From Pseudopithomyces maydicus (taxonomy: Eukaryota; Ascomycota; Dothideomycetes; Pleosporales; Didymosphaeriaceae): a stretch of DNA of 64,000 nucleotides. The translations under genes and the position numbers were made by a program. Location: positions 372,001-436,000 of the forward strand of contig JANTUC010000006.1 of assembly GCA_026873275.1 (NCBI GenBank), in the 5' to 3' direction. The notes below the pieces were generated by a model. The model saw nothing but the letters and a program-made list of their open reading frames with translations. It was not told the origin of the DNA and ran no database searches. This document shows positions 11,975 to 22,488 of this stretch, piece after piece; position 1 is the first letter of the stretch; each line of letters begins with the position of its first letter.

Positions 11975-13023
11975 TTACACAAACTCAAGGCAACCGTCAT
12001 TGTTTCCTATTCTCTCGTCCAACACAATCGAAGCAGTCACCCAGTCCCCATTCCTGAGAAGCTCAGCCTCCAGTGTCTGGCCTCCGTCCACCAACCTGAC
12101 ATTGCGCGCCGAAGCACCGAAGTTGCCACCGCTAGAGCTCTGTCGTCCACCACCGGGCATCTCTAGCCGCTGACCTGGGTAGATCATATCGGGATTCTGG
12201 ATTCCGTTGTGTCGGGCAAGCTCATCGAACGAGCAGTTGTGGCGAGCCGCAATAGCGCGGAGAGTGTCACCAGACTGGACGGTGATAGATTCGGAACCAC
12301 CAGACGAGTGACCAGTTGACCAACTGAAACTTCCGTTCTCGTTTTCCAAGATACGGTTCAGGGAAATGCTGCTGGATTGCATAGAACCATCCACACGACG
12401 GCACTGCGCGTGCAGGGTAAACTCGCCATGCGCATCAAGGCGGATGTCCTGAGAAGAGCCCGTGAAACCGCCGGCGTAATGGCCTCCACGCGGTCGGTTG
12501 TCGTGGTTTCCTCCGTGTTGATGTTGGTTGTCGTACTTGTGTTTCTTTTCCTCCTCTTCCTTCTTCTTCTTGTCGTCATGGCTATCTTTCCAAGAGGATA
12601 CACCTTCCTGCATCGCATGGCCAGCCAGAGCACCTCCCAATGCACCAACCAGGCCTGAAGTCTTCTTATGACCTGTTGCAGGGCCGGCAAGCTTGTAGGC
12701 ACCTAGACCGCCGACTGCAGCACCAGCGAGTCCACCCATGATTCCACGGTCGCCCTCTTGTTCATTGCCGAAATTTCCTTGGTTGTTATTACCATACCCT
12801 TGGTCTCGGTTGTCATTGTAGCCTCCTCCGTATTGCTGTTGTTGCTCTCCGTACTGGGAGTTGTGCTGCTGGTATTGTGGTGGGGGTTGGTTGTAGTCTC
12901 TCTGGCTCCCCCATATTGTTGCTGACCCTCCGAGTAATACTCGTTTGCTGCTCCACGTCTGTCATCTTGATAGTTGTTTTGCTGGTACCCGCCCTGCTGT
13001 TGGTATCCGTTGTTGTTATACAT
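11975..13023 (-). CDS. CVNH-LysM lectin-like protein (one apparent frameshift)
   Basis: This is a cyanovirin-N homology (CVNH) carbohydrate-binding fold interrupted by a LysM chitin/peptidoglycan-binding module, an architecture described in several filamentous fungi. The start is at 13023 (MYNNNGYQQQ). It opens with a Gln/Asn/Tyr/Gly-rich tail of about 110 residues, then a glycine-zipper-like hydrophobic stretch (GGLAGAAVGGLGAYKLAG ... GLVGALGGALAGHA) and a Lys/Glu-His linker. The first CVNH half follows (SQDIRLDAHGEFTLHAQC), then LysM (ITVQSGDTLRAIAARHNCS ... PDMIYPGQRLEMP), then the second CVNH half (SARNVRLVDGGQTLEAEL ... CLEFV). There is no signal peptide. The frame breaks at the C5 run 12908-12912; one added base gives about 349 residues and a continuous Gln/Tyr-rich tail. 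Confidence 0.87.
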
Positions 13024-13899
13024 GATGCTCAAGTGGTTTCTGGTGTTTGGTGTGTTGAAAGTAAGAGTTACTGAATCGCCGATGGGATTTATTTGTATCC
13101 AGCCTCAGCTTTCTCGAGCGCTTATATATGTGCGGTCGGGACAAGTCTACGGCGAACTCGGTGTGGCTCGGTGAAGGCGCAGCAAGCGTACTGGCCAGTC
13201 ACAATTCAGCTAGTGGACCCACAGGCTGAAACACCGCCACGTCGCAAACGCGACACCATTGTGGGGATTCGCTGATCCGTCCACAGCTCGGTTCGTTCTG
13301 GCCCAATGATATGAGCTGACCAGAAGCGCCATCTGTTGTCGTAGATGCTTGTGCGATCAGTGCTACGGAACGGTCGGCTCGGCGGTGGTGTCGGTCTGTT
13401 CAGCTGAAAATGGCCACGTAGAAAACTTTACATGATGGATTAAACTTCTAGAATCGAATGAGCTCCTGCTTCTGAATCATTAATTGTTGCGGTCGAGCGG
13501 AGGCCCCTGAATAGCCTATGTGGTAGGAACGAAACTGGTATCTTCTGTACTTAAGTTGTCTCGCTACTGAATTGCATGTTGCCCGGAATTTGAATAGATG
13601 TTCTTATCCCTCGCTATAGAACGCAACTAGGCATTTCCGAACCTGTCTTCTGCTAAGACGAACATCTGAGATGATATTGTCGGGATGTTGTCGACCTGCA
13701 GTATAATTAGGGATGTGTGCAACTACATCTTGATCGTCTTCACGTACCGCATGTTGGTATAAACTAGACGTGAGCCCTTTATTCAGTTAGCCTGACTTGC
13801 AGATAATCTTAAGTTTTGCTGATCTCGCACTGATGACCAGTGATTTTAAGACCCCATGTGTCTCATAGCAAACTGTCCTAGTGTTTCAGAAAAGGGGAA
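13024..13899. other. Intergenic, no gene seen
   Basis: This is 0.88 kb holding the CVNH-LysM promoter (a TATATA element lies near 13122-13127) and the 3' region of the transcription-factor-like gene. No supported coding sequence is present. Confidence 0.5.
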
Positions 13900-15468
13900 T
13901 TACATACCGGAGGAAGTCATCGTGGACGCGAATATGTCTTTTGCCGGTTTTTCGAACAACAATCCTATCCATAGATATGATTTTAACAAATTTTTCATGT
14001 CCTCCCATGTTTCTATATGGGATAGTTCGGTGAATATGCGCAGATCGCTCATGAGCTGTTTGAGAAACACTGGATCATGAGACATAGACAACGCGCCAAT
14101 CATCAAAATCCAAATACTGTCTTGAGTAGTGAAGGTAATGTCCGTCAGAACGCTAGTCAAGGTTTTACGCCAGGCAGTAACGAAATAGCTGTTGACCCAA
14201 TACACCACCTTCCAATCGAGGAAAACGGGAATAGAAAAAGCTAACAGCGTTAGACGTATTGCTTCATCTAGAGTGCCTTGTCCGTAGCGAAGATGAAGTA
14301 AACGATACAGAATGGATCCCATTGCGTGCAGGAACGTATCTTCCATTACACGCGCAGCCTTGTTGCTTGCCGCTCTGTTGACAACATTGCAGAAAGTCGA
14401 CATAGCAGTCCAAATTGTCGCTAATTCTGGGTGCATCCTTTTTTCTATATTTGATGTGTTTGCGTTCGTCGTATTTTCATTCGTGGGGAGTACAAGTAAC
14501 CAAGGAATTGTGTCGGAAGTGAATAGCACCGGCATCTGACCGCTTTCATAGCACATACACAAATCTGTACGTATTATTTCCGTGACGTATTTTCTGTTCT
14601 GACTTTGAATAAATGTGTACGCACCCTTCATGCTGACAAGCTTGAGCAGCGCGGTGTTGTGTTGACGTGCAGCTTGGTAATCACCTTGTGAATATGCACA
14701 TCTATATTCAATGAGCCAAAAAAAATAAATGCCTGAGATAATATAACATACCCAGATAGTGCCCATATGGTCATAATAGTTGAATCAGCTAGCAATTCTT
14801 TGCTATCATTGCGCGAGATTCGCTCCTGAAGAGCAGTAACAGTCTTAGAAAAGGAAACATGCTGTGCTCGTTGGGCTTGAGGGGTTCTCCTTCTCCCATG
14901 AACACTGTCGAGATAGTACTGAGTGGCTAGACAGATGGCGTGTAGATAGGCCATATCGAAAAGGAGCGGCGAGAACCATGCTTGCACAATGCCGTCCTCG
15001 TTGGGTATAATGCATTGGTCAAGCAAAAAAGTGGCTCTGGATGTCATTGACATTACTAGTGAAGATGATATATTAGTAATTATTGAAAAAGTCGCATGGA
15101 AAGAGATGAGTACTCACAGTTCATGACATCTTCAATAATTGGTGGCTCAATTTTGTCGGCGAATCGAATGCCAGAGAACTTGGATGTCAACCATCTAGGG
15201 ATTGGTCCCGGATTCGCTAACTGAGAAGCACCCGAAGATCTTTCTTGCGGTACGTCTTGATTTTCTGACTGCCGTTGCTTCTTGGATCGCTTCCCTCGAT
15301 TCTTGCCAAGCATGACATGGGTTCTGATGAGTAGCCGTGTTGCAGGATCCGCTTTCGTTTTGTCGACAGAGACAATGAATGGAAGACTTGCTGTATTTTT
15401 GTCAGCACATCCATGCCAAATTACGATGCTTCCTACCTACAGGATGTTGTAGGATCTCTAGTAGCCAT
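13900..15468 (-). CDS. Fungal transcription-factor-domain protein lacking a zinc cluster
   Basis: My model has four exons: 15441-15468, 15118-15390, 14752-15055 and 13900-14701. The introns are 15391-15440 (GTAGGT...ACAG), 15056-15117 (GTGAGT...CTAG) and 14702-14751 (GTATGT...ATAG). The product is about 468 residues. The N-terminus, MATRDPTTS then LPFIVSVDK...RLLIRTHVMLGKNRGKRSKK, matches the R-x-HVM...KR start common in Pfam PF11951-type proteins, which have a fungal transcription factor domain but no Zn2Cys6 motif. The rest is helical and typical of that domain (GDYQAARQHNTALLKLVSMKGA). Without a visible DNA-binding domain, a direct regulatory role is uncertain. It lies just downstream of an MFS transporter on the same strand, so local co-regulation is possible. 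The exon-1 boundary is least sure. Confidence 0.7.
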
Positions 15469-15961
15469 AGTAGTGCTCAATGTGAATCTTGTAACCTCTT
15501 GCGGGACCTAATATTTACACAAAAGTACCATAATACTTCGTATATATAATTCAACAAGATATCCTTAATTACTAACCCGTCGATTTCGCGTTGCTCTCCA
15601 GTTCTATGGATGAGTTAAGGAGCATACAGGCAGAAGCTATTCGCCTGAGTGAGCTGCCAAGAATTTGCCGTGTTACCATTCGAGGTTTAGTCGGTATACA
15701 TGCGAGCCAATTAAAGAACTACACTAAATACTCGGAGCGCGGTGTTAGACACTTCGTATTCTTTTTAAGAAAGTCAATGAATTTTTGTTTGAAGATTGTT
15801 TGACTATCACTGTGCAACCATAGATGAGTGTATCGTATGTAGTTCGTATTCGTCGTGTGAGATGCTTAGGAAGACTTCTTCAGTTCAGATCCAGCCTGAC
15901 CCATCTTCCACTCATAAGTTGTCTTCCGAATCTATTTTTCAGCGTCTAGGAACTTCTCAGA
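15469..15961. other. Intergenic, no gene seen
   Basis: This is 0.49 kb between the MFS transporter 3' end and the transcription-factor-like gene. One small plus-strand frame (about 15600-15803) has no recognisable features. Confidence 0.5.
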
Positions 15962-17878
15962 CTAAGCTGGAAGATTATCCACCTTGCTCAATCGTCTGAC
16001 TCCTTCTGCTTTTCTGTCTTCTGCGAGTATAGAAGCAAACTTGCTAGCCTTTCTAATCTGGGGGCCTTTCCAATAAAAGATGTAGATCGGCACGACGATA
16101 AGGCAGGACAAGCAAGCTAACACTGTAGTTGCGTATTCCGAAGGTCTCGTATCGCTGAGGTTGTGATACAAAGGTGCAGCATACATGGCGGCAATTCCAG
16201 CTAAGAAATCCTACTCGAATGTTAGCAGCTATTACAATGTTCTCGAAGCTGGGGGTCCTTTACCCTTGCAAAAGCATTACCACCAGTTGCAGAAGCCGAG
16301 TATGGTCCATAAGCCGCAATCTACAGTTCGTTAGTCCTGATTAACGAATAAACGTGCAAGAATCTATACGAACCATGTAATCCACAGAAGAATAATAGAT
16401 AGCGAAATTTGCTAGGCCCACAAGGAATGAAAAGATCATGGGGGCAATCCAATGAGTTTGCGGTGGTCCCATGCAAGTCCATGCAAAACCAAAGAGACCG
16501 ATGGGTTCGAAGAGAGCGAGCAACAACAGAGGTTTTAGTCTGCGCTCAGGTGACAACGAGTCTGGCCCGTTCTTCTTTTTGAGATGCTCGTCCCGCCAAA
16601 ACCATGGCCAATAGAGGAAGTACGTGAAGAAGTAGCTCGCATTGATAGGGATAAAAGCCCAGGCGACCGCGAGCGTACCGAACCCAAAGTTATCCGGAAA
16701 TGTAATTGCAAATGCTTCGAGGAATGTGAAAATCAAGGCGTCTGAGAATCCTGATAAGAGCGAAAGGAACAGTACGATAGGCTCTCGGACGAACATCTCG
16801 AAGGGTCGGAGCCAGATTTTGCCAGCCTCTTTCAATGAAATTCTCGGGGTCTTGAGCTCGTTGGGACCGTAGATGTTGGGGTCCTCGCCAGTCTTGCGAC
16901 GACGTTTGGCTTCGCGATCGATCAATATGGTAGAGCGCGACTCTGGCATAAAGAAATGAACAGCTTGCACGGCAACACCGAAGATTAGCTGAATCCAGAA
17001 ATTCCACTGCCAAGTGAGGTCTATCACTAGTTAGCTTAGAAGTTCATCGCTACCACGGGGAAACTTACAGCGCTCAATAGGTCCACCAATGACTCCGCCA
17101 ATACTCGTTCCAATAGTCGAACTGAGCACAATGAAACACAACGGCCAATGCTGCTCGTCCGGCTCGTAGAGATCTGCTATTAAACCTAGCGTAACACTTC
17201 CACCGGCAGTGGAAAGACCGCCCTGGGAAATAATCAGTCAAATACGTCGAGAGTATCAAGGTGTCGACATACCAGGGCTCTGCACACTACAATGGTGCCG
17301 AAGTTGGGCGCGACTGAGTTAGGTATTTGCCAGATGTTGATGAAGAACAGACTAAGCTGTAGGATAGGCCATCGGCCAAATTCTTCACTCCACGGCGCCC
17401 ATAGTTCACAGCCGAAGCTGTAAAACACAAGGTATATCATCTGTCCTACACGCGCAGCTTGCGTGCTGATCCCAAAGTGCTCGGAAATCGGATTGACCGC
17501 ACTTGGGAATACCGACGTGTTGAAGTTCATGGAAATCTGTATGCCAGCAATAGAAGCAAGGTACATGCATTTCTTCCATGTAGGCCACGAGTATGCCAGC
17601 TTGTCCCAGCAGTCTTTCTCTCTCAACTCGCGCTTGCCGTCCGGACGGGGAACTTGTGATGGGCGATGGGCATCGAACCAGCTCTTGCTTCGAGATTGCT
17701 TCTCCGTCTGTTGCGGCTGCATATCAAGACGGTCACTGCTGTCGGTCTCATCATGTAAGGGCTGCATCAGGTTGCCTTGACCTTCAACAGGCTGCGCTGG
17801 CTTTTCCTCCATGACTGAAGTAAATGGTGGGGATGGAAATGATTTCCGGGGCCGTTGGGGATTTTTGCGAAAGGGCAT
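15962..17878 (-). CDS. MFS transporter (DHA1 / polyamine-multidrug type)
   Basis: Proton-driven plasma-membrane exporter family. I derive five exons: 17273-17878, 17069-17222, 16374-17020, 16264-16320 and 15962-16210. The four introns are 48-53 nt. Total length is 570 residues with no frameshift. The start at 17878 gives MPFRKNPQRP and a cytosolic tail of about 115 residues. Transmembrane helices follow from KKCMYLASIAGIQISMNF. The family segment GGLSTAGGSVTLGLIADLY lies in exon 2, and the large central loop (FMPESRSTILIDREAKRRRK) in exon 3. The last helix region is CLSCLIVVPIYIFYWKGP. The donor of intron 3 is GTTCGT, which is weaker than the others. The substrate cannot be told from sequence. 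The neighbouring transcription-factor-like gene has the same orientation. Confidence 0.85.
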
Positions 17879-19006
17879 CAGCAATCCTTAAACTCCGCAG
17901 GACTACAAATGCTAGGAAGGCTAGGTGGACCGCCATGACGTTCGTCCATGGGGTTGGACTTTGACGGGCCCACTCTTCTTTGCCGTACATGTGCGCGACA
18001 CCCATTATCGAGCTGGCGCTGTTGTGAAATTTCAAAGCTGTTTGTAGCGGCTCCACCCTTCAACCCCAAGTCTTATGGTGTTGTTCGTTGGGGAACTGTC
18101 GCGACAAGGTTTGGGCCCAGTTATATGACGATTAGGCCCGAACCCTCGCCGAAAACTCTGTGAAGCCCGCTGTTCTTAGGGTCGTTGATGATCTTATTGA
18201 ATATAAAGGTCTTAATGGCGGTAGACAAATACACGAAGGGTTTAGAAAGCGGCAACATGTGGGTCTGACCAAAAATCGTGCGGCTCTGCGGAGACGTGCC
18301 GAGACGCTCGGTCGGACGGCAGGCGTATCGCGATCGATGGTCACCAAAAATGCGATGATCCTGATGGAAACATCGACGATGCAGTGGCGGGAACGTTTCC
18401 AAATCAAGCACTATTCTTCGCACAACTTCGGCATACCTATGCAGGTAAGTAACGCCTGCTGTCCGTTTTTATGCTGCAACTTGCCTGTACATGTACGAAG
18501 CCAAGCCATCCTACTGACTTAAGTCAAGATCAACGAAGCAGATGTCCTAAAGCCAACAAGAACGTGCGAAAGATGCTTGATATATTGCCAACCCTCCTAG
18601 TTGCCTTAATTCCTCCCATCCTAGATATTTGACGGTCCTACCTAGTGTACCTAACGTCCTACAATGTCACAATTATTAGACCTAGCCTACAATTATAGGA
18701 TAGAAGAACGATTTTAATCTTGCAATTGAGGAATATTACATCGCATCACTGAAATTGGGACATTGTCACAGTATATTCAAGGTGTCAATGAATTCTCTAG
18801 ATATCGTTAGATGGCGGTACCCCGCGATCGTAACCACAACGTCATCAGATATTCTTCCAAAACAAATAAATAGAAATCGAAGGGATTTAATCTGTACACA
18901 ACTCTAAAGCGTTGTATCTTCTTATTAAATCCCACTGCTCTCCGTTCGATTGTTTTTGCATCCTAATCAGCCTTTAAACGCATATTTCGTCTCCACTATA
19001 CCCAAC
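17879..19006. other. Intergenic, AT-rich, no supported gene
   Basis: This is 1.1 kb between divergent genes (MFS on minus, SDR on plus). The 18540-18900 part is AT-rich, with a short inverted pair (ACAATGTC near 18661 and GACATTGT near 18759). No coding sequence is supported. It serves as a bidirectional promoter region. Confidence 0.5.
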
Positions 19007-19998
19007 ATGAGCGACCAAGAAGCACCTATTACAGCCTATCCGGCTACGTCGATAAAACCTCAGAACCAGGAGGGCGGTCCTGGTCTAGACAAAAACATGG
19101 ACCCGTATGCGAATTGGACACAACTCGAATTTTGGGATGACAACGGCAAACCTTACCTGAAAGAGTATGAGGGCCGTGGTTTGTTGGAGGGTAAGGCGGC
19201 ACTCATCACTGGAGGTGACTCTGGAATCGGTCGCGCCGTCGCGATCCTATTCGCTCGTGAAGGAGCTGATGTGAGCATTGTGTATCTCCCAGAAGAGGAG
19301 GAAGACGCGCAGTATGTCAAGAAGAAGGTGGAAGAGGCGGGCAAGAAGGCGAATTTAATGTCGCTCGACCTGAGAGAACGTGAAAACTACGAGAAAGCAG
19401 TTGAGGGCCACATCAAGGCCTTTGGAAAGCTCAATGTTCTTGTAAACAACGGTAGGCATCCACCGCACTCTTTCTATCAGATTTTGGCTAACACCACTGT
19501 CCTACACCAGCTGCCATGCAGGAAATGGCGAATGATGTCACCGAGATGGATCTTGATGTGACAGAAAAGACCTTCAAGACTAACATCATCTCCATGTTCG
19601 GGATGACCAAGTACGCTCTCAAGCACATGAAACGCGGCGACTGTATCGTGAACTCTGCATCTGTTGCCTCATATATGAGCAACCCTCAGCTTCTCGACTA
19701 CGCTTCGACAAAGGGAGCGATCGTTACGTTCACCCGCGGTCTTGCTCAGCAACAAGCCAAGAACGGGATCCGCGTAAATGCTGTCGCACCTGGAATCATC
19801 TGGACTCCTCTGCAACCCGCCACCAAAGATAACCCAACGGATGCTATGGAAGCTTTGGGTGTTGGCGCATGCCCGCTCAATAGGCCAGGCATGCCAATCG
19901 AAATGGCGACTTTGTATGTTACTCTCGCATCCCCACTGGGATCGTACTGCACTGGGGAGGTTCTTCATGGCTCTGGTGGTATTGAGATGCAAGGTTAG
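19007..19998 (+). CDS. Short-chain dehydrogenase/reductase (SDR)
   Basis: NAD(P)-dependent oxidoreductase. The exons are 19007-19451 and 19511-19998, with an intron at 19452-19510 (GTAGGC...CCAG), giving 310 residues. The cofactor motif is ALITGGDSGIGRAVAILFAR (TGxxxGIG). The NNG/A region spans the splice junction. The catalytic Ser lies in VNSASVASYM, and Tyr-x3-Lys is in DYASTKGAIVTF. The C-terminus (GSYCTGEVLHGSGG) fits the classical SDR subgroup that resembles bacterial YhdF/YhxC-type proteins, with an extended N-terminus (QNQEGGPGLDKNMDP...). The substrate is unknown. The start at 19007 was chosen over an in-frame upstream non-ATG extension because it gives the usual length. Confidence 0.88.
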
Positions 19999-20630
19999 AA
20001 TACTTGTCCTATTTAATAAGAGTATAATGTAATGAGTCAACTCATTGGTGCAATCCGCATAGATGTGTAAGAATAATGAGTTGTCTGTTACTTGAAAGTG
20101 CTGCCGAGGTGAAAGTTTGTCACATGATTAGATCTCAGTCCGCTCCGATTACATCCTGGACGCCCCTTGAAAAAGAAGCATGAAATCATGCCTTTGCATG
20201 GATGAGGCCGTTGAGGCGGCTAAAACCCGCTGTAACCCATGTCCCCAGCTGGTAGCGTTCCTGGCGGACCCCACACTACGTGGGTGGCTTGCGGGGCACC
20301 GCGACTGGGACCTCTCTCTCTCTCCATACACTAAGGGGGCTACGAGGATATTTATTATCAGAAATCAGTAGCTACGTATCCTATATCACAAGTCGGAGAG
20401 CAAATGAATTATCTAAACACATAGTCATCCGAGATAGTAGGCGCAATTCGGCCTTTCTCACGTATCTGCCCGCCTGCTCATTTCACAGCTAAACTAGTAT
20501 CTCCGCTTTTCGATAAGAGGCCTGAGTCAGGAGCACTTCCTTACAGTAATTCGCAACAATAATAAGTGGCCGGAGAAGACTAACATGACCCGACAGCCCG
20601 TCTGTAACCCCAAATTCAGAAAAATTGACG
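19999..20630. other. Intergenic, no gene seen
   Basis: This is 0.63 kb between the SDR and the C69 dipeptidase. The segment 20200-20330 is GC-richer than its surroundings but encodes nothing recognisable. Confidence 0.5.
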
Positions 20631-22223
20631 ATGGCGTCTTCTCTGAATATCGTTCTCATCGCACTGGCAACATGTACAGCGCTCATCCCATCCGCAACAG
20701 CAAGCTATGCCTTCTATGTCGGCCGTGATCTCACCGCCCTAAACGCAACTCTCGTAGGCGGAACCGGCGAAGAAGTATCCTCCCACTGGCTGCAGATCTT
20801 CCCCGCCAAAGACCACGCGCCCAATGCAACTATCACCGTGGGCGTCACGAAAGATGCCGTGCTCCCCGGCGCACTCATGCGAATCCCTCAAGTCAATCAC
20901 ACCTTCCGGTACATGTCCATGGAGTACTCCGACTTCGAGGGCTTCCCTGCGCCGCTGACGAACGGCGGCGTCAACGAAAAGGGTGTCGCAGTGCGGGACG
21001 TCTGGGCAAATAGTAGACAGGAATTATACGACATGACACCTGATCCACAGACGGGACTGCAGTATTCAGACCTCGCACGTGTGGTGATGGAACGTGCCAG
21101 CACAGCAAGGGAAGGTGTTGAGATCATCGGGGATATGATTGCAAAATATGGATATGCTGACTATGGCGGAAATACTCATCTCATCGCTGATGCTAACGAG
21201 GGATGGGTGGTGTGGGAGTTCTCGGGCGGAAAAGGTCTCTGGGCTGCGGAGAGGCTGGGGACAGATGTTGTGAGGGTGTTGTATCCTGGGTATATTGAGG
21301 ATTTCCCGGTCGATTTTGAGAACAGCACGAATTACATGGGATCCAGCAATATCGTTAGTTTTGCGGTGGAGCAGGGGTGGTGGAATCCGAACGGGAGTGA
21401 GCCGTTCAATATCTTCAACGCGTACGGGTATCAGGTTGCAGGGGAGAATCTGACTGCGAGGGATGGCGGGAACAAATACATGAGTCAAGCTGCGCTTGAA
21501 GAAGCGACTCTTGCCATGGTTCCTGTCACGGAAACAGACATGCGCGAGCGCGTTCGCGATCCTCGAATCTCTGACGACGAAGCAGGTTATGGACAGGTGG
21601 TGAGCTTATTTCAGGACATGGATCCTGATATGATCCGTATATGGAATTCACCGACCGGGTCGGTAGCAGCGCCTTTCATTCCATGGTGGTTGGGCGTCGA
21701 ATCCATCCCACCTTCGTTCGGTGAGCATCGCTACCTCACCACTGGCGCATCGTCTTCTTTCCTCAACCCCGACTTCCAACTTCAAGAGGCATCCCAATTT
21801 GCAGGGCGCATCTTCAAGCGAGTTTTGTACTACATGTGCTCGAACCCTGACGCCTACCACCCGATAGTGACAGATATGTTTACGAGGTTCGAGAATCAAT
21901 CTGCCACTGATCTGAACTGGGTCGAGAAGAGTGCACAAACGCTGATCGAGAGCGGGGAAAGAGCGAGCGCGAAGAGTCTCTTACAATTTTATTCCCACAC
22001 GAGAGCAAGCAAAGCACTCGACTTGGGTAAAACACTCACTGAATCTCTCAATTTGTACATTGAGCTTTCCGGATCGTGGAAAAACCCGGTAGATTCTGCC
22101 ATCAACGACGCAGGAGAGGGAGCCGAGACTGTGAATTGCCTTGTAGGTTTTGATCCCGATCAGCCTGCTTGGAAACAGTCTGCAAACAAAGTGAGGAGAA
22201 GAAGGAGTGTCGTTCAAACATGA
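20631..22223 (+). CDS. Secreted C69-family dipeptidase-like Ntn hydrolase, serine in place of the nucleophilic cysteine
   Basis: Single exon of 530 residues. A signal peptide (MASSLNIVLIALATCTALIPSATA) ends in an A-x-A motif just before SYAFYVGRDL. In family C69 (PepD type), the mature N-terminal residue before the xxxxVGK/R segment is normally a catalytic cysteine. Here that position is Ser25 (codon AGC, one base from TGC). Downstream family segments are intact: GGTGEE, NEKGVAVRDVWA, THLIADANEGWVVWEF and GSSNIVSF. Several N-glycosylation sequons (for example NAT, NHT, NST) are present, as expected for a secreted protein. Serine is a known nucleophile in other Ntn hydrolases, so the enzyme may be active or altered. 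The start at 20631 is the ATG preceding the signal peptide. Confidence 0.85.
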   Translation: MASSLNIVLIALATCTALIPSATASYAFYVGRDLTALNATLVGGTGEEVSSHWLQIFPAKDHAPNATITVGVTKDAVLPGALMRIPQVNHTFRYMSMEYSDFEGFPAPLTNGGVNEKGVAVRDVWANSRQELYDMTPDPQTGLQYSDLARVVMERASTAREGVEIIGDMIAKYGYADYGGNTHLIADANEGWVVWEFSGGKGLWAAERLGTDVVRVLYPGYIEDFPVDFENSTNYMGSSNIVSFAVEQGWWNPNGSEPFNIFNAYGYQVAGENLTARDGGNKYMSQAALEEATLAMVPVTETDMRERVRDPRISDDEAGYGQVVSLFQDMDPDMIRIWNSPTGSVAAPFIPWWLGVESIPPSFGEHRYLTTGASSSFLNPDFQLQEASQFAGRIFKRVLYYMCSNPDAYHPIVTDMFTRFENQSATDLNWVEKSAQTLIESGERASAKSLLQFYSHTRASKALDLGKTLTESLNLYIELSGSWKNPVDSAINDAGEGAETVNCLVGFDPDQPAWKQSANKVRRRRSVVQT

Positions 22224-22488
22224 CTCTCGGGAGTGCTTCAGAGCCCGTTAAGGTAGCTTATATCCCTAATAGGACTAAGTTTCTCAAAATGAATTGTCTT
22301 AATCATTGTACAGCACCTGTAAAACTGAAGTGTCTGACTATGTACAAGTGAAAATATCATCCGCATTCATACAATGTGCTGGGCCCTGCCTAAAGCACCT
22401 GGCTATCCAGAAAAAAAGGTGGATTTTTTTTCCCTTTGTTTTGTATCTTCAAAATGTTTTTCAAGCACCAAACAACGAGTGTGCAAGA
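22224..22488. other. Convergent intergenic gap
   Basis: This is 265 bp between the 3' ends of the C69 gene (plus) and the STAND/G-alpha gene (minus). It is AT-rich and no gene is seen. Confidence 0.6.
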
